Origin: Kitasatospora kifunensis
GTDB lineage: Bacteria; Actinomycetota; Actinomycetes; Streptomycetales; Streptomycetaceae
Assembly (NCBI RefSeq): GCF_014203855.1
Contig: NZ_JACHJV010000002.1
Span: 868,001-932,000 of the forward strand
DNA length: 64,000 bases
Direction of reading: 5' to 3'
The notes under the pieces were generated by a model that was given only the letters and a program-made list of their open reading frames with translations, was not told the DNA's origin and searched no databases. Both the position numbers and the translations under genes were made by a program. Below, piece after piece: positions 19,489 through 27,570 of this stretch. The first letter of the stretch is position 1; every line of letters starts with the position of its first letter.

Positions 19489-19574
19489 GTGTTGTCACGT
19501 TATCCGTGGGTGGACTGGTTGAGGCTACGTCAGGGTGTGGTGGGGCTGGTGGTGGTGTCTTGCTCAGGCCGCCG

Positions 19575-19789
19575 CGGGCAGGCCGATCCCTCCTCGGTCG
19601 GCAGAAAGGTCATGTCGCCGACCAGCCGTATCCCGGGCCGCGGTGCGGTGAAGTCGCGCCCGATCAGATCCGGAGCGAACACCGGCTTGCGGGCCTGGCG
19701 GGTCAGACCCTGGCGCCGGCGGCGGGGCACACCGACGATGCCGCGCTCGCGCATGATCCGCTCCACCCTCTTTGAGGTGATGCATGTTG
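19575..19789 (-). pseudogene. IS3-family transposase (OrfB) fragment
   Basis: The minus frame reads KRVERIMRERGIVGVPRRRR and then APDLIGRDFTAPRPG followed by VGDMTFLPTEEG, the helical spacer and start of the rve integrase domain of IS3/IS150 OrfB. Both ends are missing: it is fused to the truncated ISAs1 transposase at about 19790 and fades before 19575. Non-functional. Confidence 0.7.
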
Positions 19790-20761
19790 CGAGGTCAGGT
19801 CCGTGATCGCGTAGACGGTCTGGCGGCTGACCGTGCCGGCCTTGAGGTCGGTACGGTGTCGCAGGATGCGCACGGCCTGGACGGCGTGGGGGGAGCCCAT
19901 GTCGAGGCCGGTGATGGTGAGGGCCCTGGTCGCGCGGGTCTCCCGGCGGCCGTGGCCGACCTCGCGGTCGTAGCGCCTCGCGGTGACATCCTTCCACGGC
20001 AGTGACCGCAGCCGACGGTGCAGTTCGGGCTGGTTGGCCTTGACCACCAGCAGGTGGTGGGCCTTCTTCTCCTCGACCAGGAAGCGCGCGTGGCCGCGCT
20101 GGGTGTGCAGCGCGTCGGCGGTGACCCCGGTCAGATCGTAGGGCCCCAGCAACGAGGCGAAGCAGGTGATCTCATTGGTCTTGTCCGGAACCCGCAGCTG
20201 GGTGACGTTCCGGCCGTCGCCGGTCATCGCGGCCAGCATGTGGGCGGCGGGCGTCTGGCCGTTTCGGGAGCCGCGTGCGCTCTTGCCGTCCACGGCCATC
20301 GAGTCCGCACCGCCCGGATCAGCTCCGGTCAGATCGGCCAGGCCGCCGGGACAGACCAGGTTGACGATCCGTCGGATCATGGCGGCACTCGGTGCGACGC
20401 GCACCCCCAACGTGCCCGCCACACGAGCGTCCAGGCGGGCCAGGGCATGCTGTGGAGCACTCGCGAACCACTGGCCGATCACCGCATACGAGCGCGCCCC
20501 GGCGACTACCGCCGAAGCGGCAACCAGCAGCACCGCCACGAACGGGTGACGCACGCCGCGTCGCAGGCGCGGATCGGGCAGCACCCGCAGCCGCTCCGCC
20601 AGCGGGAGCCCGCACGTCGAAGCTCCAGCGGTTCAAGGCGACTTGGCAAGGTCACCTCGTTCAACTGGAGCTTCGATGCGTACGTGACGGGTCAACCGGG
20701 ACCCTCCAGGCAGCCCTGGCCTGCACAGTCACTTGATCACCGGGACTTTGAAACGCCCCTG
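19790..20761 (-). mobile_element. ISAs1-family element, right end deleted
   Basis: The left terminus CAGGGGCGTTTCAAAGTC starts at 20761 on the minus strand, followed by a 60-nt imperfect palindrome and the transposase gene. The frame carries RHPFVAVLLVAASAVVAGA, the DDE-domain start SMAVDGKSARGS, LLVVKANQPELHRRL and VYAITDLTS. It is then replaced by IS3 sequence, losing about the last 90 residues, including the normal final catalytic region. Related left ends occur at 23539 and 45551. Confidence 0.8.
20617..20676 (-). repeat. 60-nt palindrome at ISAs1 transposase start, copy 1
   Basis: Outer arms TCGAAGCTCCAG / CTGGAGCTTCGA are perfect; an inner stem and a short loop around TTGGCAAG complete the hairpin. 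On the minus strand it directly precedes the transposase coding region. Copies 2 and 3 are at 23625-23682 and 45636-45695. Confidence 0.85.
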
Positions 20762-20836
20762 GGGTCCAGGGTCAGCCCGGCGGACACGACGAGTTCACCT
20801 GAGTACGACAATGGCTTCTCGCAGGATGAGCAAGCA

Positions 20837-22660
20837 TCACGCCTGACTAAGCTGCCAGCGCTGGTTCGCTTGGCCACCGGCCAACGGCCACTGGTCGAGA
20901 TCGTTGGCCTGGCTGTCTGAGTAGGGCGGATTTCCACGGACCTCGACCAGCTGATACGTGTATTCGCTTGCCAAATACACGTATGAGCCATCTGCGAGAG
21001 CTGCGGAGATAGGCAGCCACCTCTGGTTGGAGTTATTGTTATTCGAGTAGAAATCGAGCGAGGCGCCCGCGGTTGTCGAATTGCCTTGGATATCGAGAAC
21101 ATTGCCGCTGCTGTCAGCAATATTGAAGAACCCGTCACCATTGTTGGTGTCGCACAGCTGCAGCGTATCGGTGTTCCAGCCGTATTGCTGTGACGCCCAC
21201 CCGCCCCGGTTGAAAAGCGCCCCACCCAATCCTGCATACGAATTCAATTTGACGCTCGTGCACCCGTTGGTCACCGCATTCCGCAAGATTTGCAGATTGG
21301 GATTCGTCTGAGACGCCTTGTTAAACAGGTTCAGCAAGCCTGGATTCGTGGGGGTGGAGGTGAACAGGTTGTATCTGCTGTTCATGTTGCTGCCCGGGCT
21401 TGACTCGGTCCCGCTTGCGAACATGTTGTAGCTGTCCAGTGCAAGACTCTGACTGGTGGTCGGGGTCGTGCTCTGTTCGTCGCTGTTGATGGTGCCGTCC
21501 GTCGTGTTGTACTTTGCACGGAACCCCGGCCAGTAGATCATGCCTACGCCGAAGGTGTAGGCATAGTTAGCAATTCCCTGAATGGACGGAACCCGGGTTC
21601 CCGCGACCGAATTGGAGCTATAACCGTTGTCGGGATTGTCGTAGCCCTGTGCTCCCGTGTCCGAGCCGAACTCGGTGATCACTACTCGAGGCCAGTGATT
21701 GTTGATCAGCCATGCCAGGTAGACGGGCCAGTCCGTTTGGCGAGCCAGGCGGGGCTGAGTCGTGGCGCACGTGTTACAGGAGCTGATCAGGTTGCCGTGT
21801 TGTTCCTCCCATACGAAGTTGTACATGTGGAAGCCCAGCAGATAGTCGTCGAACTCGGTTGTGTTGGCTAGGTCCTTCACGTCTTCTTCGACCATGCCGC
21901 CGGCCAGAATGGTTCGGTGCTTGATGGCAGCGGGCAGCGACGTGAGCGTGGGCGTGTGGGAGGAGTTGTACTGGGTGAGCATATTTGCGGCCCAGTCGCG
22001 GTACAGCTGCTTCAGCGGGTCGAGGTCGCCGGTGTCGTGGGTTCCCGCAGTGTCTGCTTGGCCGTAGGTCGAATATCCCCATGGCTCATTGATCGGCTCG
22101 AAATACACTTGCGAGTTGTCGGCATACCGACTGAACATGGTGCCCCATGCGCTAAGCCAATTGCTTTCGTTCACCGTTCCGTAGGGGATACCCAGGCCAT
22201 CCCGACCATCCGGCCAGTACCCGATGATCACGTTCATTCCATCGGTGACCAGCTCGTCGATTGCCGCCTGAAAGGCCCCCAGTCGATCAGAGGTGTTCAC
22301 GGTCGCATAGTTGATCGGAATGCGGATCGTGTTAGTGCTGGGGCTGGCGGCCTTGGCGACGGTGGCGATCTTGTTCGCGGCCGCCGACCAATTGGTTTGG
22401 CTGACATCGGTGGAACTCAGACCTGAGAGATAGAGCCCGCCGGATTGGAAGTTGTCGCGAGGGTCGGCCCAGTTGTATCCGATCAGCCGGGTCTGGTTGA
22501 ATCCCCACGCCTCAGTACTTCGGACGCTCGCTTTGGCCGACGACGGGTACAGGACTTGGATCGCGAAAGTCATCGCAAGGGCCGGGATGAGGGAAACCGC
22601 CATCAGTGCCTGCACTCGTCGCCATCTCGTGCGGCTCAGACCTGCGAATGAGTTTGACAT
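20837..22660 (-). CDS. Secreted glycoside hydrolase family 5 with C-terminal ricin-type lectin domain
   Basis: A 607-residue exported enzyme. GAGGAG sits 4 nt before the ATG. A long N-terminal signal segment (hydrophobic ALMAVSLIPALAMTFAIQVL, then SSAKAS) is followed by a TIM-barrel glycosidase. The acid/base glutamate lies in YFEPINEPWG (near residue 190) and the nucleophile glutamate in VVITEFGSD (near 326), the two GH5 signature sites. Residues from about 470 form a ricin B/RICIN-like carbohydrate-binding domain (LDIQGNSTTAGASLDFYSNN, ending ANQRWQLSQA). Likely a cellulase/mannanase-type endoglycosidase acting outside the cell. Its base composition is less GC-rich than the surroundings, which suggests transfer. 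Confidence 0.85.
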   Translation of the reverse strand: MSNSFAGLSRTRWRRVQALMAVSLIPALAMTFAIQVLYPSSAKASVRSTEAWGFNQTRLIGYNWADPRDNFQSGGLYLSGLSSTDVSQTNWSAAANKIATVAKAASPSTNTIRIPINYATVNTSDRLGAFQAAIDELVTDGMNVIIGYWPDGRDGLGIPYGTVNESNWLSAWGTMFSRYADNSQVYFEPINEPWGYSTYGQADTAGTHDTGDLDPLKQLYRDWAANMLTQYNSSHTPTLTSLPAAIKHRTILAGGMVEEDVKDLANTTEFDDYLLGFHMYNFVWEEQHGNLISSCNTCATTQPRLARQTDWPVYLAWLINNHWPRVVITEFGSDTGAQGYDNPDNGYSSNSVAGTRVPSIQGIANYAYTFGVGMIYWPGFRAKYNTTDGTINSDEQSTTPTTSQSLALDSYNMFASGTESSPGSNMNSRYNLFTSTPTNPGLLNLFNKASQTNPNLQILRNAVTNGCTSVKLNSYAGLGGALFNRGGWASQQYGWNTDTLQLCDTNNGDGFFNIADSSGNVLDIQGNSTTAGASLDFYSNNNNSNQRWLPISAALADGSYVYLASEYTYQLVEVRGNPPYSDSQANDLDQWPLAGGQANQRWQLSQA

Positions 22661-22748
22661 AGAACTCCTCTATTCCTGTCGGGGTTGCCTGCCCCGCCAA
22701 CGTCGCTTCCGTTGGATGGTCTTGATGCGGTACTCCCCTCTGCCATGG

Positions 22749-23048
22749 CTATGAAGGCAGCCCGTCGTGCTCGTGCTCGCACACGCAGCCATGCTCGTGC
22801 TCGCACGGGCAGACGTGCTCGTGCTCGTACGGGTACGGATTCACCTCATTGAAGATAAAGATGTCGCCGTTGATCTGCAGGCAATCTCCGTCCCAGTCCT
22901 CGCCGCAATAATGCCCGCTGTCCGACGAAGTAGCGGAGCGTGCCGTGCTGTGGAGCGGCGAAGCCATCGCAGACCCGGCTGCAGGAATGGCCACGACTGT
23001 GCCAGCCATCAGGGCGGCTGCAAAGAATCGTCCGATGCGGTTGGGCAT
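22749..23048 (-). CDS. Small secreted protein with Cys/His/Glu repeats
   Basis: A 99-residue protein with an N-terminal signal peptide (positive MPNRIGR, hydrophobic FFAAALMAGTVVAIPAA, cleavage likely after SAMA). The mature part has YCGEDWDGDCLQING and then a tandem tail, YEHEHVCPCEHEHGCVCEHEHDG spread over residues 74-96 (quoted in parts: YEHEH, CPCEHEH, CVCEHEH). Three EHEH units alternating with CxC pairs look like a metal-binding tail (zinc or copper) outside the cell. The start follows GAGGTAG. I know no family with this tail. It lies just upstream of the GH5 gene in the same direction. Confidence 0.6.
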   Translation of the reverse strand: MPNRIGRFFAAALMAGTVVAIPAAGSAMASPLHSTARSATSSDSGHYCGEDWDGDCLQINGDIFIFNEVNPYPYEHEHVCPCEHEHGCVCEHEHDGLPS

Positions 23049-23276
23049 CTAACTACCTCACTGGGCTTGGTTCCAGAAAAGCGATCGGAGTGTTCTCCTC
23101 TCTCCCGTATAGATGTGGGATGGCCTGCAATGTGACGGCTGGCGTTGCGTTGAGTTGAGTCGGCCTGGAGCGCGGTTCCAGTGTTGCCACCGGTCCGTTT
23201 CTCCAGGCCGCTCTCCGAACCCGGCGTACCCGTCTCCGAGGACCGGGCTCTCCACAGTTCCTCGTCGGACTGGTTG

Positions 23277-23537
23277 TCAGGCTGTGGGCCAGGGGCTGGG
23301 GATCGTGTCGCCCCGGTAGCGGTACCGGGTGATCGTCGGTGTCCGCGCCAGGTTGATCAGTTCGATCCCGTCCGCGGTGATCGGCAACCACGACCCGTGA
23401 GGGCCGAGGAGCCGGTTGCGGACGTCCTTCCACGACCAGCGGTGCATCGTCTTGAGCCACATGATCACGCGGTGCCAGAGGAAGGCCCCGCGCATGCGGA
23501 ATGTGTGCTTCGCGAGAGCGTGCCGGAAGTAGTTGGC
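23277..23537 (-). pseudogene. Group II intron reverse transcriptase/maturase, C-terminal fragment
   Basis: The minus frame encodes NYFRHALAKHTFRMRGAFLW, then MHRWSWKDVRNRLLGPHGSW and LPITADGIELINLA, ending RYRYRGDTIPSPWPTA. This is the conserved maturase C-terminus of bacterial group II intron proteins. The N-terminal part is cut away precisely where the CAGGGG terminus of an ISAs1 left end begins (23539). Confidence 0.65.
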
Positions 23538-23538
23538 C

Positions 23539-23725
23539 CAGGGGCGTTTCAAAGTCTTGATGATCATGTGAGTCCGCAGGTCATGGTGGTCCAAGGAGTG
23601 CGGGCTGGGCCGTCGCGAACGCGACGAAGCTCCGGTTGAACGGGGTGACCTTCCCAAGTCGCCTCGTACCACCGGAGCTTCGATGTGTCGTCAGTCTGCC
23701 ACCGTCTGCCTGATCAAGTCGCCCG
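23539..23725 (+). mobile_element. ISAs1-family left-end fragment
   Basis: Begins CAGGGGCGTTTCAAAGTC as in the elements at 20761 (minus) and 45551 (plus), carries the same palindrome (23625-23682; arms CGAAGCTCCGG / CCGGAGCTTCG) and the first transposase codons (MCRQSATVCLIKSPAG, compare MFRQSATGCRVKPPAL at 45695). It then runs into an IS6 fragment. Confidence 0.7.
23625..23682 (+). repeat. Palindrome at ISAs1 transposase start, copy 2
   Basis: Arms CGAAGCTCCGG / CCGGAGCTTCG. Compared with copies 1 and 3 both arms changed together (CAG to CGG and CTG to CCG), so pairing is kept. Compensatory change supports a selected hairpin. Confidence 0.8.
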
Positions 23726-23960
23726 CTGGCCGGCGCAGTCCGTCGGCATCCGCCTGGCCGAACTTCAGGCACCAGCGGCGCACGGTCTCGTGCGAGACGA
23801 TCACGCCGCGCTGGAGCATCAGCTCCTCGAGCTCGCGAAAGGAGAGCGGGAACCGGAAGTACAGCCACACGCAGTGGGAGATCGCCTCCACCGGGTACCG
23901 GTGGCCCTTGTACGACGGCGGCGTACTCGCCACGCTCGATCCCCTCCCAAACATGATCAA
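23704..23960 (-). pseudogene. IS6-family transposase, N-terminal fragment
   Basis: The minus frame reads YKGHRYPVEAISHCVWLYFR, then LSFRELEELMLQRGVIVSHE and TVRRWCLKFG, the characteristic N-terminal region of IS6/IS240 transposases. The catalytic part is missing; a C-terminal remnant of the same family lies at 38890-39330. Confidence 0.7.
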
Positions 23961-23990
23961 CCTGGAGATCGTCTCACCCGGTCAGCCAAG

Positions 23991-24107
23991 GTGACAGTGC
24001 CAGCGCGAGGCAGCAAGAACAACGGCACCGGCCCCGTCCTCGCCTTTGCCCCCGACGCCTGGGCAGGCTTCATCGCCGGGATCAAGCACGGCGGGATGGC
24101 CGGATAG
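23991..24107 (+). pseudogene. C-terminal half of a DUF397 protein
   Basis: The frame reads ARGSKNNGTGPVLAFAPDAW and ends GFIAGIKHGGMAG with a stop at 24107, the second half of a DUF397 protein. The first half is replaced by IS6 sequence. Its core is shared with the shorter remnant at 12473-12520. Confidence 0.55.
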
Positions 24108-24191
24108 CCCGTTGCCGGTGACAACCCAGCGGATGGCTCTCGGCTGACGGCGGAAATGCGAAGCGCCCCGTATTGGCACTCGGCGGCTGAG

Positions 24192-24234
24192 GGAAGCGGA
24201 GCGGAGGCCACCGCGCCAGTCCCCGGTCCTACTC
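24192..24234 (+). repeat. 43-bp direct repeat flanking the second cluster segment, copy 1
   Basis: 37 of 43 bases match 37288-37330, in the same orientation; both start GGAA and end CCTACTC. The two copies bracket the block from FAAL to PPTase. Copy 2 overlaps the last bases of the htrA-like gene. Confidence 0.7.
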
Positions 24235-24259
24235 GGCCGCCGGGGCAGGGGGAGGCCCT

Positions 24260-26146
24260 TCACCGCTGTCGGCGCGGCGATCCGTCCGAGGCGGCGGACC
24301 TGGGGGCTTGCGGACGGAAGGCGCCCTCCTCGTAGCGCTTTCGGCACGCCCGACGTTGCACCTTGCCGCTGGAGGTCTTCGACAGCGCGCCGCGGCGGAC
24401 GACGAGCACTTCGTCCGCCTCCAGCCGGTGGTTGTCCCAGACAGCGTCCCGTACGCGGGTGCGCAGGTCCTGCTCGCTGTGGGCCCTGAGCACCCGGCCG
24501 TCGGCTTCGACGACCACCACGATGCGCTCCGTACCGCCGTCGTCCACGGAGAAGGCAGCCGCGCAGTTGGGGTGGAGGCCGGGTATCGAGGTCTCCGCCG
24601 ACAACTCGATGTCCTGGGGGTAGTAGTTGCGGCCATTGCGGATGATGACGTCCTTGAGCCGGCCGGTCACGTACAACTCGTCGTCGTGCAGGAAACCGAG
24701 ATCGCCGCTGCGCAGGTACGTTTCGGCCGCTGTTCCGGGCACCGCGTCGTCGTCAAGGACGCGCGCGCGGAAGGTCTCCGCACCGGCCTCGGGGCGCCTC
24801 CAGTAGCCCTCGGCCACGCAAGGACCGCTGATCCAGATCTCCCCGACCCGTCCCGAGGGGCACTCCCGAAGCGTCTGCGGGTCGACGATCCGCACCCGTG
24901 TGCCTCCGACGGTCACTCCGCTGCTGACGACGGGAGTGGTATCACCCGAGGGCTCCTCGCAGACTTCGGCCCGGCCCTCGCGCAGGGCCTGCGCAGACAG
25001 CCACAGCGCGGTGGGCGCCGTGTCCTGTCGGCTTCCGGTCGCCTTGAGGGTGTTCTCGGCGAGGCCGTAGCCGGGGCACATCGCGGCAGGATCGAAGCCG
25101 TGCCGCGCGAAGGCGTCGGTGAAGGCCCGGACGGTCCGCAGGCGGACCGGTTCGGCGCCGTTGACCGCTACCCGCCAGCTGGACAGGTCGCCCACGTGCG
25201 CGGTCTTCCCCTCCTCCTGTGCGCGGACGCAGAGTTCGTAGGCGAAGCTGGGGGCCGCCGCGTGGGTGGCGCGGAAGCGGGAGATCGCCTCCAGCCAGCG
25301 CGCCGGTCGGCGGATGAAGGCGTGCGGGGCCATCAGGTACGAGGGCACTCCCGCCCACAAGGGGAGCACAACGCCGAAGAGCATCCCCATGTCGTGGAAG
25401 AGCGGGAGCCAGTTCACCACTGTGCCGTTCGGGGCACTGGGCCACAGGGCCTCGGTCTCCACTGCGTTGGCCAGGAAGTTCGCATGGGTGACGATGACGC
25501 CTTTGGGGTCGCCGGTGGAGCCCGAGGTGTACTGGAGGAGGGCGATGTCCCCCGGCTCCGGAGGTCTGAGCGTGGATCTGTCCTCCGTACCGCGGGCGCC
25601 GGTCGGCGCGGGGCCGAGCGACTCGGTGGCGATGAGGGTGAGCCCGGCGAGTTCCACCGAGTCGCCGAACCGCTCCTCCAGATCGGCCTTGACGGACGCT
25701 GTGGTCAGCACCGTGGACGTGCCGGCGTCGTCGGCGATCCGGCGCAGCCGCGCCAACCCGTGCCGCTGTCGGGGGACTTGGACGGGAGCACCGATGACCC
25801 GTGCGTACAGGCAACCGAGCAGGGAGCGTACGAACTCCAGTCCCGATGGGTAGAGCAGCACCGCGGTCCGCCCGGTCAGCCCGCGCGCCGCGAGCGCGGC
25901 GGCCCGGATGCGCGCGGCCTCGTGGAGTTCACGGTAGGTCAGGGTCTCGCCGGGTTCCTCCCCCTCGTGAAGGAAGACGTAGGCGACCTTGTCGGGCTGC
26001 TCCTCGCTGCGGCGGACCAGGGCATCGGCCAGGGTGCGTGGCTCGGTCGCGTCGGTGGCGGGCGCCGTCGCCTCGCCCAACCGGGGGGTCACCCATAGCG
26101 AACTTGGAGAGTCGATGTAGAGGGTCATCCTTCGGGGCCTTTCCAT
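24260..26146 (-). CDS. Fatty acyl-AMP ligase (FAAL)
   Basis: A protein of about 628 residues that activates a fatty acid as acyl-adenylate, usually for transfer to an acyl carrier protein. FAAL hallmarks are present: LLQYTSGSTGDPKGVIVTHA, VNWLPLFHDMGMLFGV, RRPARWLEAISRFRATHAAA, PGYGLAENTLKATG and LSKTSSGKVQRRACR near the end. An in-frame ATG at 26128 (MTLYIDSPSS) with GAAAGG upstream is an alternative start. It is the last gene of the minus-strand operon, 45 bp after ccr. It is not part of the standard antimycin set. A link with Ccr suggests it prepares an acyl chain for the alkylmalonyl extender or loads a chain on the ACP; both are inference. Confidence 0.85.
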   Translation of the reverse strand: MERPRRMTLYIDSPSSLWVTPRLGEATAPATDATEPRTLADALVRRSEEQPDKVAYVFLHEGEEPGETLTYRELHEAARIRAAALAARGLTGRTAVLLYPSGLEFVRSLLGCLYARVIGAPVQVPRQRHGLARLRRIADDAGTSTVLTTASVKADLEERFGDSVELAGLTLIATESLGPAPTGARGTEDRSTLRPPEPGDIALLQYTSGSTGDPKGVIVTHANFLANAVETEALWPSAPNGTVVNWLPLFHDMGMLFGVVLPLWAGVPSYLMAPHAFIRRPARWLEAISRFRATHAAAPSFAYELCVRAQEEGKTAHVGDLSSWRVAVNGAEPVRLRTVRAFTDAFARHGFDPAAMCPGYGLAENTLKATGSRQDTAPTALWLSAQALREGRAEVCEEPSGDTTPVVSSGVTVGGTRVRIVDPQTLRECPSGRVGEIWISGPCVAEGYWRRPEAGAETFRARVLDDDAVPGTAAETYLRSGDLGFLHDDELYVTGRLKDVIIRNGRNYYPQDIELSAETSIPGLHPNCAAAFSVDDGGTERIVVVVEADGRVLRAHSEQDLRTRVRDAVWDNHRLEADEVLVVRRGALSKTSSGKVQRRACRKRYEEGAFRPQAPRSAASDGSPRRQR

Positions 26147-26191
26147 GGATGTGGGGGTCGGTATCGGTGCGGGGCCGCCCTCCCGGCGTGC

Positions 26192-27508
26192 CTACCGCCG
26201 GTAGAGGTTGATCTTGTCCTCGCCGATCCTGGCGCGGAGCTCGGGATCGTCGATGCCGAGGTTCTCGGACGGTGCCGCGCACAGGACGGCGACCTTGCCG
26301 ATGTGCTGGTTGGTCTGCACGGCCCGGGTCGCCTCAGCCACGGCGTCCAGGGAGTACACCTTCGACAGGGTCGGATGGATCATGCCGCGACTGATCAGAC
26401 GGTTGGTCTCGACCGCCTCGTGGTAGTTGAAGGCGTGCGAGCCGATGATCTGCTTGAGTCGCATCCACAGGTACCGGTTGTCGTACTCGTGCCGGTAGCC
26501 CGTCGACGATCCACAGGTGACGATCTTGCCGCCGCGCTTGGCCACGTACACCGAGGTGCCAAAGGTCTCGGCACCCAGGTACTCGAAGACGATCTTCGGG
26601 TCCTCCCCGACCAGGGAACGGATGGCCTTGCCGAGGACGCGCCCGGCCTTCGGGTGACGGAAACCGCTTTCGTCCAGGTCGAGTTCGCAACGATTGATGA
26701 CGTATTCACAGCCCTGGGCCCGGACCAGCTCGGCCTTCTCCTGGGACCCGACCACCGCGACGGGAATGCCGCCGCCGTTTCTGACTATCTGGGTGGCATA
26801 CGAGCCAAGGCCGCCGGTGGCGCCCCAGACGAGGACGACGTCGCCCTGCTTCATCTGGGCGCCGTGCTTGCCGACCAGCATGCGGTAGGCGGTGGCGGCG
26901 CACAGGGTGTTGGAGCCCGCTTCCTCCCAAGAGAGGTGGGCCGGCTTTCTGATCAGCTGGTTGGCCTTGACCACACAGAACTCCCCGAGCGAGCCGAAGT
27001 TCGTCTCGAAGCCCCAGGCGAGCTGGGTCTCGTTCATCATGCCGTCGTCGTAGGAGGCGTGGTCCTCCTCGTCCACGTAGGAGGGGGAGATGACGACCTT
27101 GTCGCCGACCTTCCAGCTCTTCACGGCGGAGCCGACGCGCACGACGACACCCGACCCGTCCGAGCCCACCTGCTGGTACGGGAGGTCGTGCCGACTGCCG
27201 TGCCAGCCCTGCTGGCCGAACTTCTCCAGGAAGGCGAATGTGGGTACCGGCTCGAAGATCGCGGACCAGACCGTGTTGAAGTTGATCGCGGCGGACATGA
27301 CGGCCACCACGCATTCGTTGGGGGCCAGTTCGGGCATGGCCACTTCGCCGACGTGCAGGGATCTGCGCACGTCCTTGTCGGTCTCGCCATCGAAAATCCC
27401 TACGTCCTCCTTGCGCAGGTGGGCAGCCCGGTAGCTCGAAGGCAGTTCGATGGAGAGCAGTTCCTCGGGTGCGGCGCCGGCGACGGCCGCCTGGAGCAGG
27501 TCTGACAT
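26192..27508 (-). CDS. ccr: Crotonyl-CoA carboxylase/reductase (AntE-like)
   Basis: A 438-residue MDR-family enzyme that reductively carboxylates 2-enoyl-CoA to alkylmalonyl-CoA using NADPH and CO2. Known CO2-pocket residues of this family are visible: Asn in INFNTVW (near 78), Phe-Glu in WGFETNFG (near 166) and His in GSHAFNYHE (near 360). The nucleotide-binding motif is VWGATGGLGSYATQ. Length is normal. AGAGG lies 8 nt before the ATG. In antimycin pathways AntE supplies the variable alkylmalonyl extender, and this gene sits with the other starter-unit genes downstream of kynureninase. Confidence 0.93.
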   Translation of the reverse strand: MSDLLQAAVAGAAPEELLSIELPSSYRAAHLRKEDVGIFDGETDKDVRRSLHVGEVAMPELAPNECVVAVMSAAINFNTVWSAIFEPVPTFAFLEKFGQQGWHGSRHDLPYQQVGSDGSGVVVRVGSAVKSWKVGDKVVISPSYVDEEDHASYDDGMMNETQLAWGFETNFGSLGEFCVVKANQLIRKPAHLSWEEAGSNTLCAATAYRMLVGKHGAQMKQGDVVLVWGATGGLGSYATQIVRNGGGIPVAVVGSQEKAELVRAQGCEYVINRCELDLDESGFRHPKAGRVLGKAIRSLVGEDPKIVFEYLGAETFGTSVYVAKRGGKIVTCGSSTGYRHEYDNRYLWMRLKQIIGSHAFNYHEAVETNRLISRGMIHPTLSKVYSLDAVAEATRAVQTNQHIGKVAVLCAAPSENLGIDDPELRARIGEDKINLYRR

Positions 27509-27570
27509 GGAGAGGTCCTCTCGAAGTGCGGAAGGTGTGGTGCGAAGAGGGGAGGGGGAGGCGACGCTTG

